Shown: in pieces, positions 35,201-47,452 of the stretch
Position numbering within the stretch: position 1 is the stretch's first letter
Layout: the number at the start of each line of letters is the position of its first letter
NCBI GenBank assembly: GCA_003254925.1
Contig: QANZ01007074.1
Location: forward strand, 138,591-202,590
Length of the DNA: 64,000 nucleotides
DNA from: Chamaecrista fasciculata
Lineage: Eukaryota > Streptophyta > Magnoliopsida > Fabales > Fabaceae
Direction: 5' to 3'
The notes under the pieces: model-generated
What the model was told of the DNA's origin: nothing
Databases searched by the model: none
What the model saw: only the letters and a program-made list of their open reading frames with translations
Made by a program: the position numbers and the translations under genes

Positions 35201-38200
35201 TCTTAAATTCTAAGAATAAAACGTAAGTGCAAGCATCCCTTCATCAGTTTTTTTTTTAGCTTAGAATGTGCATGCCAAGTTTGTCAAGCTGTCTAGATTT
35301 ACAAAAATTGGCATTGGTTAACTGCTGGAAAATATTTTAAAAGCTTATATTTGAACTGAGAGTGGATCTGTTGCAGTTGCTTTCTCTCATTAATAATTTA
35401 TTTCCATACTGACTGATATCCAAATTCATCCTTTGGTGTTGAGAATATATCCTGGTTAGTTTAGTGCCACAGGCCCATGATGCCAACCAAGAGTGAAGCA
35501 GAGTAACTTTACTTGCAAAGCTTTTGGTAACAAATGGTGTTTTTCTTGGCTATTAAAGTCATCCATTGTTGAGCTATGTAGTTTACCTTTTTCATAAGTC
35601 TCAACTATTTACTTCTCATGGAGATTGGGCAAGAAATTCCATATAGGATCTCCATAATCCTTTTATTCTTGGACATATTAAATGCTTTGTAGCTATTGTG
35701 AGCTGGTTGTTGAATTTAGACTTTATTTGGTCTCACATGCAAATGTAAGAATGCATTTATATTGTTTAATGTTGCAGGCCACTGCACTTGTGTATGGAAA
35801 CATGGAATGTAGCTGTTGTAAAAAGATGGCTGAATGTTGCAACATCTGATGAGATTGCTGAAGCAATTGACATACCAAGCCCTATTGGAACTGCATTGTG
35901 CATGGCAGCTGCATCTAAGAAAGAACATGAAACTGGTATTAGAATTGGAGAATTCCTTACTAGCAATTTAAACATTTGGCCTTTTTTATTTATAGATTTG
36001 TTGCTAAACTTTGTTGCTGTTCACCTAAACCGCACCTCTTAAGTAGCACATGTATTACTTGTGATTCATCAATGTGGGACCGGACTTCATTGTAGCACCA
36101 TTCATGAAGAGCTTATGAAATCAATGGCTGCTCTCTACAGTGTTCACTCTATCTCCCAGCAGGCTACATGTGGAGGGTGCAAGAGGAGCCAGAATAGACA
36201 CATGCTCTCCATGGGCTGTGCTAGGAAGAATGCCATATTGGGGAGCCAAAAATAATACATGTGGTACTTAAGGGGTATGGTTGTCTCCCCTTACAAACTG
36301 ATTTTAAGGGTGGATTCCCCACATTTGCTTAACTCTCCATCAAGGATCTCTTAAGTCTACTACCTACTTTCCTTATTTCTAACGAATATATTTACATTAA
36401 GGGAAAATTTTGGCAATATACACTTTCATCATTTGGGTTCCATTTTTAAATTAAGCCCCTTTCATTTGGGTAAGTTTTCAAGTTGATCTTGGTCAATGAG
36501 TTTTGAGCATTTTAGGTGAATGGGGACAAATATGTAATTTTTTCTCCTTGGAGCTTATTTATTGTATTCATTTTAGGAAAAGATCATACAGCGTGTTTTC
36601 TTGATTATTAGATATTAAGAGGGTATCTATAATTTTATGTTTTACTATTCATAATTATGGTCAGGAAGAGTACTTAATCAACCAAAATCAAGCATTTTGT
36701 TTAAGATTTGACGTTTAGGTTTTTTCTTTCATAGCATATCAAGTTGCATCTGCAATGCCACTTTTTCTCTTTTTGTTTCACATATTTCTGTGATCTATCC
36801 GTAGTTGCTTGTCGTGTGCAATGAATTGCGACATTGAAGTGTGTTGGATGTTTAAGTTTAATTAATATAATTTAAAAAACAATAATGCAAAAATAAATAG
36901 TATATATGAAACATAACTCATTCTTTAAATGTAATTCATAGTCAAGGTAGTCAAAAGCAAAAGGCTTCAGACTCCCAAAATGCCTTACATCAGAGGCACT
37001 AAAAAGGCAATGTCCAACTAAAGTAAAGCACTATAATAGAAAAAAAAAATGCTAGAAATATGGTATATGAACAAAAAAAAGAAATGTAAGTTTGTAACAA
37101 CAGTTGACATCTAAGTTAGCTATTCTAATGTGGTTATCATCAAGTCATATGTCATTATGATAATTAGAGTCACTTGGCTATTAGAGTCATATGTCCAAGT
37201 GTAAAGCCATGTCTTTAAGTAATAAATTTTACAATCTGAAACTTCCCTTGAAAGTGTAAAACAAAGCTACTAGACTAACAAAACCCTAAGTAACTAATAA
37301 CCTAGATAATATTTATTATCTATTAAACTATTGGGTTGGGTTTCTTATTTTAAAGCATTATGTTTCCTATTTGTTTGACTTGGACTAGGATTTTTTCACT
37401 TTTCTATGGGGCTATTGCTTACTAGCACCTTTTCGACCATGCGAGGCATTCTCCGATATTTAATACCCTTTAAATTTCTTTAATTTCTCCAATGTGGGAC
37501 TCTTGGTATTTACAACACTCTCCCTCAAGTCCAATTGGCTTAGCCTAGTTGTGACTTGCCTCATAATCCTGGGCATGTGTCTTTTTTTAGTCTCAAAGGT
37601 CTCACGTCTCTTTTTTTTTTTCCTTGGGCTTGTACTCTTTTGAACCTTAGAGGCCACAGGGCTTTGATATTTTCTTGTGTCTTCCTCTCTCAGCCTTTTT
37701 TTAATTAGCTTCAAATCTTGGGCCAAAGGTCTTCAATTTTGGACCATTGATCTTTTTGGGCTGTGAGGCCACTAGCTCTGATACCATGTTGAACTTTGAC
37801 AATCCCTGTCCAATTTTGTATGATGATGTGTTGGCTTGTATTGTTGAGCTTGAATGTGGAAGATGTCATTCGTACAAAATGTCTAAAGCAATTTAGTATA
37901 GCATCCTCCCTCGTTAAGTATTCTTCAACTTTCTCTTATTTCTCCAATGTGGGAATTTTGGTATTTCCAACAACTTTGAGATTAGATTATTGGAGTCATG
38001 ACTTGGTCAGTATTCACCATAGGCTGACATCCAAACAATTTTGCTTGAAGTGTAATTTTTTACCAACATGATTGTTTGAAGGATAATTAGAGAGGGAATC
38101 TTGCTATATTATCTCAAGTCAAATTATATAAGATCCTTCATGGAAGAGACCCAATGTATATTTCCACCATCTTCCTTCTTGTTTTCACGTGCTGATAGTT

Positions 38201-41200
38201 TCATGTGATAATCGTCCTGTTTTCTTAGGGCTAACCCTGAGTGATATTCCAGATAGTGCTTCTTAATATTTTTCTCTTTGAATTTTTGTGGTCTTTTCAA
38301 GGAATTTCTGGTTTTGTGCAGCTTGCAAATAATATATTTTGGAAAAAAGAAAAAAAATTGAGGCCTAAATGCTCTATAATTTAGAAGCATAAAGTGCTGT
38401 ACTTGAAGCTAGAATATAATAACATGTTAATGCTTTGTGAGAATAGAGGTATCAATATCGTCTGTATATTTTATATGGTGTTTCTGGTTACCTCATTTTG
38501 ATCATGTTCGAAATATGCCTTTGATTTTGATGATTAACATCTATATTATAACATATTAATGCTGTGTGATAGTTGCATAGATGTTTTAATATTACGTGTT
38601 TTTACTTCTGTTCATCACTATAGTTGAATAATCTTATTTTGTTTATTCACATTGAATGTAGAGGGGAAAGCATTGGTGCAGTTATTGCTTGCTGCAGGTG
38701 CAGACCCATCTGCTCGAGATTCGCAGTATGGGCGGACAGCTTTGCATATGGCTGTTATATTTAATGATGTTGAGTTAGTTAAGGTAATTTATCTTCTTGC
38801 TAATCAAATGAACAAGTTGCCATATCTGGTTTATAGCTGGAAGATTTTGTACGAACTATTGATATAATTTTTCTCTTTTGGGTGTTTGACTAGGTTATTC
38901 TTGCTGCTGGTGTTGATGTGAACATTCGTAGTGAGCTAAACTGTACGCCTCTTCATTTAGCTTTAGTTAGTGGAGCAAACACATGTATTAAATTGCTTCT
39001 ATCTGCTGGGGCAAACTATAATTTGCAGGTTTTCTTTCAAGTTCCCTCTTCTACCACTTTGTCATGCATAAACATACTCATATTTTTTCTCTGAAGACGT
39101 TACTCTTTGTCAGTGATGACTGATGTGATATTCTTCTAACTTCTCATAGAAGTTATTACATTCCTTATCCATTCATCCATAATATGTCAAGACTTGGTCT
39201 TTATTACGACTCATGTGAGTCTTTGACATAGCCCTTCTTTGTCCCTGAGTGATTTAAGTGTAACTTACCAAAATACAATTTGTTTGAGGATTATGAAATT
39301 TAAGTCAATTAAACTGGAGAAGACGTGGAATGAAATGTTGAAACTACTTTCTCTGCTAATACAGTTGACTTCTTTAGAGTGGGATTGCGATCTATATTTG
39401 AAGTTTTTTTTGAGTCACTGTATCCCAAAATAAAATAGTTCTTGAATAAGATTCCTTATCCAATGAAGGAATTTGGCACCCTACTATAGGAGCTTATGAA
39501 GAAAGAAGATCCATTTCAACCTTGATATATGCCGAAACACTCTTAACCATATTTAGCTTCCAGCAGAAATAACCTCAAGTATCTGTGAAATACTTATAAC
39601 AGTATTGCAAAAGCTCACCATACTCTTCCAAAAAAAGGAATAGTTTCATTTGCAAACAGTAGGTAGGACTCTGCAGTCTTCTCTCTTCCCATCGTATTCT
39701 ACTAAATAAGTGGTTTGAATTTATTTTTTTTTGCTTAAACGTGTGTCGCTTGTGAGAAATAATTGGAAGGAAGCATTGCTGTTACATCTTTGATTTGAGA
39801 TTTTAATATTGTTAATTTTGTTGTTGTTATTGTAATTTTGTATCAGAATGATGAGGGAGACACTGCTTTACACATAGCAGCAAAGACAGCAAAAATGACA
39901 CGTGAAAGCCTTGACTGGCTCATTGTTATGCTAAGAAATCCTGATGCTGATGTTGAGGTCAGAAATCACAGGCAAGTAGAAGCTAAAAGGCTAAAGTCAC
40001 CTTTTTATTTGATTTGAGTTCCATGCCTTTTATTGTTTACGTGTCTGAAACTAATGCCAAATCAGTGAAACAGAGCAAACTATATATTTTAATTGTCATA
40101 GGTTAGTCGACAAAACTAAATACCCAAGTGTAACTGATAAGGTTATGTTTCATGACAGTGGCAGGACATTACGGGACATTGTGCAGGCCCTCCCCCGAGA
40201 ATGGATATCTGAGGATTTGATGGAGGCACTCATGTGTAGAGGAGTTCATCTATCTCCGACAATGTGAGAGAATGAATTCATTCTTTGCCATTTTATTTAT
40301 ATATTGTAGCCATGACATGTATTTCCTGTTCATATATGTCTAATATTTATATTAACTTTTATATTTCTGGTTGTATTTAGATTTCAGGTGGGTGATTGGG
40401 TGAAGTTTAAAAGAACTGTAACAACACCAACTTATGGCTGGCAGGGAGCTAGCTCAAAGAGTGTTGGCTTTGTGCAAAATGTTCCAGACAGAGATAATCT
40501 CGTCATTTCTTTTTGTTTTGGAGAGGCTCGTGTTTTGGCAAATGAAGTTGTGAAAGTCATCCCATTAGACAGAGGTCAACACGTACAGCTTAAGGCAGAG
40601 ATAGCAGAGCCCAGGTATGGTTTTGCATCAACGCTACTTGCAATTTACTCTCTGGTTTCAATATTAATAGAAGTGTCTGAAAAAATTACTGAATATATTT
40701 CTCATCGCAATTCTGATTTGATACAAGACTCTATATATAATTACAACCTATTAAAGCTCAATTACCTAGAAAGGAAGATATTTTGAATCAGGGAAACAAT
40801 AAATAGAGAATTAATTACATCTTAATTACAAAAAAATGCTAAAATTAGGGGTTGACATCTTGGAATTCCTGGAGTGTCAGAATTTACAGAACAGTAACTT
40901 GAAATGACATACAAAGCAGTGATGTAAAATTTGTAAATCACGAGTTAACAGAGCAGTAATGTAAATCACAAGGCATGGATGACACAAGTCATATCAAGTT
41001 GCTATATGGTTAGCTGTCCTTTTACAAATTTCACTACAATGTAAACGATATTTATCTTTTGTGTGATATGTATATTAATGGCTTTACTTAGCATGCCTTG
41101 TGGAATTATGGTGGGGTTTACCATTATTGTTAAAATGTCTAGTTTGAGATCTACTTTTGAGTTGCTCTCCTGATTTTGCATCTTTCTCCTTCTGGTCCTT

Positions 41201-44200
41201 TGATAGCTTGTATTCATTGTTGATTAAATAAACTTCATTTTTTGTCTGGATAAAGGATAGAAATAGTAAAACCTCTGATATATATAGCAGTCTAGGAACG
41301 AAGTAAACGTAATATGAGAAGGGGGAAAAATAATCACAAAAGAGCTTCCCGGTCTCTCCAAATGATTGGTTAAGGAAAATACCTAAATAAGCCATTGCCT
41401 GGACAACAAAATAAAGCCATAAAGACAAGCCTATAGTTCCAAGTTGTAAGGTTAAAACTGTACAATTGAATATTGAAGCATTGCATTCCAGCCCTTGTTT
41501 GACTAATGAAGGGAAAGAACATAGAAAAGACCTATCTTTGACAAATGAAACTCTGTTAATTGGTGCCTCATAATGGCGTCTTCTTGCAATCTTTGCAGTT
41601 TCTGAGTTTTCCCGTGATATTGATGATTGATCATCTATGTTAGGTTTGGTTGGCGCGAACAGTCACGTGACAGCATAGGCACAGTATTATGTGTTGATGA
41701 TGATGGGATACTACGTGTTGGGTTTCCTGGAGCATCAAGAGGATGGAAAGCTGACCCAGCAGAGATGCAACGGGTTGAGGAATTCAAGGTTGGAGACTGG
41801 GTTCGTATTCGTCCTGCTCTTACATCTACTAAGCATGGATTAGGAACCGTGACACCTGGAAGCATTGGTATTGTATCTTATATCAGACCAGACAGTAGTC
41901 TGTTGATAGAACTAAGTTATCTTCCGACTCCATGGCATTGTGAACCAGAAGAGGTTGAGCATGTTGCTCCCTTTAGGGTAAGAATTGTATTGACTATTTT
42001 ATTTCATTGGCATGGTTTATTTCTCGTCTACTACAGTACATGAACAAAGTTTTTTTTTGCTGTAACATTTACTAATAGTGCATCCTACAGATTGGTGATC
42101 GGGTATGTGTGAAGCGTTCTGTTGCAGAACCTAGATATGCGTGGGGAGGTGCAACACACCATAGTGTTGGAAAAATCAGTGAGATTGAAAATGATGGGCT
42201 CCTAATAATAGATATACCAAACCGGCCAATGCCCTGGCAAGCTGATCCATCTGATATGGAGAAGCTTGAAGATTTTAAGGTGATGGTTCTTGTTGATCAT
42301 TTGCTGCTAATTTAAGTTTGTTCTTTTAATGTCTTCTGCAAGATGCACTATTTATATTTTCTCTCGGTCGATGGCCAAAGAGCAGGTTGGAGATTGGGTC
42401 AGAGTAAAATCTTCAGTATCTTCCCCAAGATATGGATGGGAAGATATTACTAAGAACAGCATTGGGGTAATTCATAGCTTGGAGGAGGACGGCGATGTGG
42501 GAATTGCGTTTTGCTTCAGAAGTAAGCCTTTTTGTTGCTCTGTCACTGATGTGGAGAAAGTTCCCCCTTTAGAGGTGGGGCAAGAAATTCATGTGATGCC
42601 GTCTATTACTCAGCCACGACTAGGGTGGTCAAATGAATCACCAGCTACTGTTGGAAAAATAGTGAGAATTGACATGGATGGTACTCTCAATGTAAGTTTA
42701 CTAGTACTGACCCTTACAAATGTCATGCAAGAAATTGTTTAAATTGACTCTGAACCAAACTATGATTAATTTGGAATTTTAAGAAACGGCTCACTTTTGC
42801 ATTTTTTTTAGATGAAATAAGAAATTTTAAGAGAGAAGCAAGGTACAAAATTACAAAGCATAGAGAACATGCAGGGAAACTTTAAAAACCCTCATCTTTT
42901 CAAGCACTCATTCCTGTCTCTTTATTACCATAAACTTTTGTCTGACTCTAAATATTAGCCACTGCTACTATCAGAAATCTAAACATCAAACGAAGGTTTT
43001 CAGTAACATGGATATTTATGATTTCATTTGGTATATTACTATAGACAAAGTAACTGTACTGATCTCTTTGTAGGTGAGAGTCACTGGCAGGCAGAGCTTG
43101 TGGAAAGTTTCTCCTGGAGATGCAGAACGACTTTCAGGATTTGAAGTCGGTGATTGGGTGCGCTCAACCAGACCAAGCTATGACTGGAATAATGTTGGTA
43201 AAGAAACTTTGGCTGTTGTCCATAGTGTACAGGATTCTGGATACTTGGAGTTGGCATGCTGTTCCCGTAAAGTGAGGTCTATTACTCATTATACGGATGT
43301 CGAAAAGATCCCTTGCTTTGAAGTTGGGCAGTTTGTTAAGTTCCGAACTGGTTTGGTTGAACCAAGGTGGGGCTGGAGAGGAGCTCAGCCTGAATCTCGA
43401 GGTGTTATAACTGGCGTTCATGCCGATGGAGAAGTGAGGGTAGCTTTCTTTGGTTTGCCGGGTTTGTGGAGAGGAGATCCCGCAGACCTTGAGATTGTGC
43501 CAGTGTTTGAAGTGGGAGAGTGGGTGAGGTTGAAAGATAATGCAAATAATTGGAAATCTATTGGGCCAGGTAGCATTGGCATTGTACAAGGGCTGGGGTT
43601 TGATGGTGATGAATGGGATGGAAGCACTTGTGTTGTTGCCTTTTGCAGGGAGCAAGAAAATTGGGTTGGACCAATTTCCCATCTCGAAAGAGTTGACAAG
43701 CTCATTGTTGGTGAAAAGGTTCGAGTTAAACAGTCTGTAAAGAATCCAAGATTCGGGTGGTCAGGTTGCACCCATGCTAGCATTGGAATCATCTCAGCAA
43801 TCGATGCCGATGGGAAGCTCCGAATATACACTCCAGCAGGATCGAAAGTGTGGATGTTAGACCCATCAGAAGTGGAACTAGTGAAGGAGGAGGAGCTACA
43901 GATCGGGGATTGGGTCAAGGTTAGAGCTTCAGTTTCAACCCCAACCCACCAGTGGGGAGAAGTGAGTCATTCGAGCATTGGGGTGGTGCATCGGATGGAA
44001 GACGATGATCTGTGGGTGGCATTCTGTTTCATGGAGAGACTTTGGCTTTGTAAGGCCTCGGAAATGGTACGGGTAAGGCCGTTCGAAATCGGGGACAAGG
44101 TAAGGATAAGAGATGGACTTGTGAGCCCAAGGTGGGGATGGGGAATGGAGACACATGCTAGCAAGGGAGAAGTGGTAGGAGTAGATGCTAATGGGAAGTT

Positions 44201-44285
44201 AAGAATTAGGTTCAGGTGGAGGGAAGGGAAGCCCTGGGTAGGAGACCCTGCTGATATTGTTCTTGATGAAATAGAAACATCATGA
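32277..44285 (+). CDS. KEG: KEEP ON GOING-type RING E3 ubiquitin ligase, 16 exons, 1627 residues
   Basis: In Arabidopsis KEG ubiquitinates ABI5 and related factors, acts at the trans-Golgi/early endosome and dampens ABA signalling. Exons: 32277-33025, 33538-33900, 33984-34214, 34406-34531, 34640-34976, 35065-35222, 35778-35935, 38662-38783, 38894-39028, 39847-39971, 40159-40263, 40381-40614, 41644-41977, 42091-42279, 42386-42691, 43074-44285. All junctions keep frame over 4884 nt. Order of parts: RING (CCSVCQTRYNEEER, CGHGFCREC, CPKC; about 5-52); an acidic run (about 90-108); a kinase-like domain (about 145-448) with VAVKK, KPSNLLL, DYG in place of DFG and no HRD motif (CMNLKP instead); ankyrin repeats (about 490-850); and about twelve HERC2-like GDWVR repeats from about 871 to the end. 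Length matches the known protein (about 1625). Intron 10 is GC-AG (CACAG/gcaagt). Intron 7 (2.7 kb) holds a TRIM-like element. The frame is intact and likely functional. Confidence 0.97.
37330..37973 (-). mobile_element. TRIM-like miniature LTR retroelement in KEG intron 7
   Basis: On the minus strand, a segment of about 185 bp beginning TGTTGGAAATACC (37973) ends CA just before TGGTATCAGAGC, a perfect initiator-tRNA-Met primer-binding site (about 37774-37786). About 260 bp further on, a purine tract (ttgagggagag) precedes a second segment starting TGTTGTAAATACC (37517). Both share the phrase 'cccacattggagaaat'. Two short LTRs, a primer site, a polypurine tract and almost no internal sequence describe a TRIM. 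The far end of the second LTR is too diverged to place, so the left boundary is approximate. It lies antisense to KEG and is removed by splicing. Confidence 0.65.
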
Positions 44286-44640
44286 GAATTTTGCATATTC
44301 TGTAGTACCTTGCACTTCTTGTTCAGCTCTTTAGCCTGTGTTTTCTGGGATGGAATGCCATTTGATTTGACAGGAAGGGGATGAAGTTCTGGAGCAGGGA
44401 AAATTGGATGTGGAGATCCTGAGGCAGCCAAAGGAAAATTAGTAGTAAGCCATTATTTATGTATATTCATTACTTCCATATAAAATGTCTCTTTTTTTTT
44501 TCTTTTCTTGTTATAATGAACATTAGTTCCTGTCCCCGATTTTGAGGTATATAAATATATATTTATAGGAATGATTATTCATATTTTTTGTATAAAGTTC
44601 TTTTTCGTAGTGCAGTAGTATGATTCTTGAATAAGTTTAA
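44286..44640 (+). other. Probable 3' untranslated region of KEG
   Basis: Non-coding sequence after the KEG stop, ending around AT-rich stretches such as ttgttataatgaac and gaataagttt. No canonical AATAAA was identified with certainty, so the 3' end is approximate. Confidence 0.4.
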
Positions 44641-44714
44641 TTCCATCATATTGAGTGCATTTGTTCATGATCCAATAATTTTCCTTACATACCAAACGTT
44701 ATTGTTATTATTAG

Positions 44715-45170
44715 GTCAAATAGTCTTTTGGTCCCCCAAACTATGAGATAAATTTAATTTTGGTCTTAAAATTAATTTTTGTTCTGTTTTGACTAACTCT
44801 CACATTTCTTTCTGTAGGTCTCCAAAATGTGATTTGTCTTGTTTCTATCGTTATTTCTAATTTGAACCTTTGAGATGAATTATTTTTCTTTCATATATTT
44901 ATAATTAGTTAGCAAAGAAAGAAAATTGTTCACTCTTTGAAACAAAAATCGACTATAACTTTATTTTGAATTTGTGATTAAATGAAAATTTTTCTTTTTG
45001 TCAACTCATTTAATATGATAGAAAAATAATTCATTTCTGTTGTCCAAGTTATAAATAATAGAGATGAACCAAAATGTGAGTTTAAGAATCAAAACAGAAT
45101 AAAAAATATTTTTAGGACTGAAATAAAATTTACCTCATACTTTGAAGACCAAAATGAAATGAAACTTTAA
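44715..45170. repeat. Foldback family B, copy 2
   Basis: Related to 27259-27752: the left arm (tagtcttttggtcccccaaa then ctatgagataaattt) is mirrored on the right (aaatttacctcatactttga then agaccaaaatgaaat). The internal phrase 'agcaaagaaagaaaattgtt' also matches the first copy. Confidence 0.65.
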
Positions 45171-45234
45171 TGTTGTTTAAGAGGAGCCCGTGAGATGCAT
45201 GTGAGAGAGACTTCTGTTAAAGTTGGATGGAAAA

Positions 45235-45362
45235 TAAGTTGAGGATACCAATGTGTTAACAGTCAAAACCTCAGAGTACGAAAGTGTCAGGTTTCAAACC
45301 ACAGGGTATCAAAGTAAAATTGGATCAAACCACAGGGTACCAAAGTGTAATTTACCCTTATT
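45235..45362. repeat. Single arm of the GGTACC-type foldback element
   Basis: Phrases 'aggataccaatgtgttaaca' and 'gggtaccaaagtgtaattta' match the right arm of the element at 23927-24348. The inverse arm is missing here. Confidence 0.6.
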
Positions 45363-45433
45363 ATTATTTGCTTTGAGATGTTTCAAGGTCACTCAAATGG
45401 AAGCAAAGGCGAAACATAAAGATCGATATGTTT

Positions 45434-45581
45434 TGTTATGAGTTATGTTAGTAGTTGGTAGTTGGTAGTTGAGTAGTATGTAATTAATATAGGTAGGTAG
45501 TTGATCCTTGTATATATATATATATCCTTGTTGCTATGTGAATATCATCAGATATTATCTATTCTGGTCTTAGAAATAACA
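45434..45581 (+). repeat. 5' LTR of the copia element
   Basis: Starts TGTTATGAGTTATG and ends AAATAACA (TG...CA). It contains three gttggta-type units and a TA microsatellite one unit longer than in the 3' LTR. A TATA-rich stretch inside is the likely promoter. Confidence 0.95.
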
Positions 45582-45593
45582 TGGTATCAGAGC
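45582..45593 (+). other. Primer-binding site of the copia element
   Basis: TGGTATCAGAGC directly follows the 5' LTR. It is complementary to the 3' end of plant initiator tRNA-Met, the usual copia primer. The element leader, 45594-46044, is GC-rich with repeated CGCGCC/GGCGCG motifs. Confidence 0.95.
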
Positions 45594-46044
45594 ATTAGGG
45601 TTTAGTATCCTCTCTTTTGTTTCTCGCTTCCAGTAGCGCACAGTAGCGCACATTCAAGTGTGCAGTTCATCACTGCACGTTAGGGCCCAAATTTTCCGGG
45701 CATCTGTTTGCGTCACCGCCATCATAGGAAGGAAGAGAAGGTCCCGATCGGCGGTTCCCCGAAGTCCGGCAACCACCAGAGAAGCGCGTGAGTCTCACGC
45801 GCCGCCTGAACATTTTCGCTCTCCCTCACGCGCCGGCGCGTGAAGGCGCGTCGATCACCGTTTCGTTCACCGGTCTACCTCGCCGCCGTCGACTATCGTT
45901 CTCCGGCGACTTCCAACCTTCTCCCGGTGGTTTTAGGTTGCCGTTCGTGAACCCACTTGGTGAAAGTTATCGTACTGCGCTGCATTTGGTAACTTCACTG
46001 TTCTGTGTTTCTTTTTGTTGTGTGGGTGTCATCTGATTTCTTCA

Positions 46045-47451
46045 ATGGAGGACAACAAATCTACTGTAGTGGCTGATGTGGTCCCTGTTGTCTCACGGAT
46101 CACTGAACACAAACTTACGCCTTCCAACTATTTAGATTGGGCTAAAACTATTCGTATCTACCTACGGAGTATTGAGAAGGAAGATCATCTTACTGACGAT
46201 CCTCCTAAGGATGATACTAGGAAAGCTTGGCTCAGGGATTATTCTAGACTATTCCTACAAATTCGGAATTCCATTAGTTCTGAGGTACTTGGGTATATCA
46301 ATCATTGTGAGTTTGTTAAAGAATTAATGGATTATCTGGATTTTATATATTCTGGAAAAGGGAATATTTCTCACATTTATGATGTTTGTAAAGCTTTATA
46401 CCGAACTGACCAGCAGGATAAGTCCGTGACAAGTTATTTTATGGAGTTTAAAAAGGCTTATGAAGAACTTAATACTTTGTTGCCTATTAGTGCTGATGTT
46501 AAAGTGCAGATGACTCAAAGAGAACAGATGTTCGTTATGAGTTGGCTTTCTGGTCTCCGTCCAGAATTTGACAGTGTTAAATCACAGATCCTTGCTGGCA
46601 CTGACGTTAATTCTCTTCAAGAAGTCTTTTCTCGGGTGCTCCGTACTGAGAGTACTCTTTGCCAACCACATAATAATAATGTAAGTGCTCTTGTGGGACA
46701 TGGTGAATCAAGTCGCCGCAATAGGGCTGGAGGAGCGAATAGTCGCAATCCTGAATCAGGAAACATTGTTTGCTATTACTGTCATGAACCAGGACATACG
46801 AAACATAATTGTAAGAAACTTCAGAAGAAGCAGCAACGATCCTCACAGTCCTCCCAGTCAGCAAATGTTGCTACCTCTCAGCCTCCGTACCAGGATTCCT
46901 CCCAGACCTCCTCTCCTAATTCTCAAATATCCACCATTGTTGAGTCAGGTAACAGTAATGTTAGTTTACTTTCCTCCTCTTCCAAATGGGTCATTGACTC
47001 CGGAGCCACCGATCATATGACAGGTAATCCCCAAGTCTTCTCTTCTTTTAGACCTTATACAACTGTTCCTCATGTCACTTTAGCTGATGGTTCTCATTCT
47101 CGTGCTCTTGGTTCCGGAACTGTTAATCCAACTCAATACCTTTCCCTATCTTCTGTGTTAAGCTTACCCAATTTCTCTTTTAATTTAATATCTGTCAGTA
47201 AGCTCACTCGGTCTTGTAATTGTGTCATCTCATTCTTTCCTGATCACTGTCTGTTTCAGGATCTTACGACGAAGAAGATTATTGGTAGAGGATATGAGTC
47301 TGGGGGTCTATATGTCTTGGAATCACAAGTGCCAAGATCTGTCGCATGTTCCAGTGTTCTTTCTCCTTTTGAGGTGCATTGTCGTCTAGGTCATCCTTCT
47401 CTATCTTCGCTCAAGAAGCTTTATCCTCAGTTCAGCAAGCAACCTGTCTAA
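46045..47451 (+). pseudogene. copia gag, protease and start of integrase (first part of broken polyprotein)
   Basis: The frame starts at MEDNKST; an upstream in-frame Met at 46015 is less likely. It contains a copia gag domain (HKLTPSNYLDWAKTIRIYL), a zinc knuckle CYYCHEPGHTKHNC (about residues 243-256), the aspartic protease motif VIDSGATDH (about 316) and the pre-integrase motif HCRLGHPS. It ends early at a TAA at about 47449-47451, just after a 4-bp tandem duplication (AGCA repeated at 47434-47437 and 47438-47441). The rest of the polyprotein continues in another frame, so this copy is probably not autonomous. Confidence 0.92.
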
Positions 47452-47452
47452 T

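Noticed and set aside
43164..44431. Antisense open frames of 154-172 codons opposite the last KEG exon
   Set aside because: They are shadows of the long HERC2-like repeat exon; no domain or splice support.
45582..45593. Fragment of a tRNA gene
   Set aside because: The 12 bases are the retrotransposon primer-binding site; no cloverleaf surrounds them.
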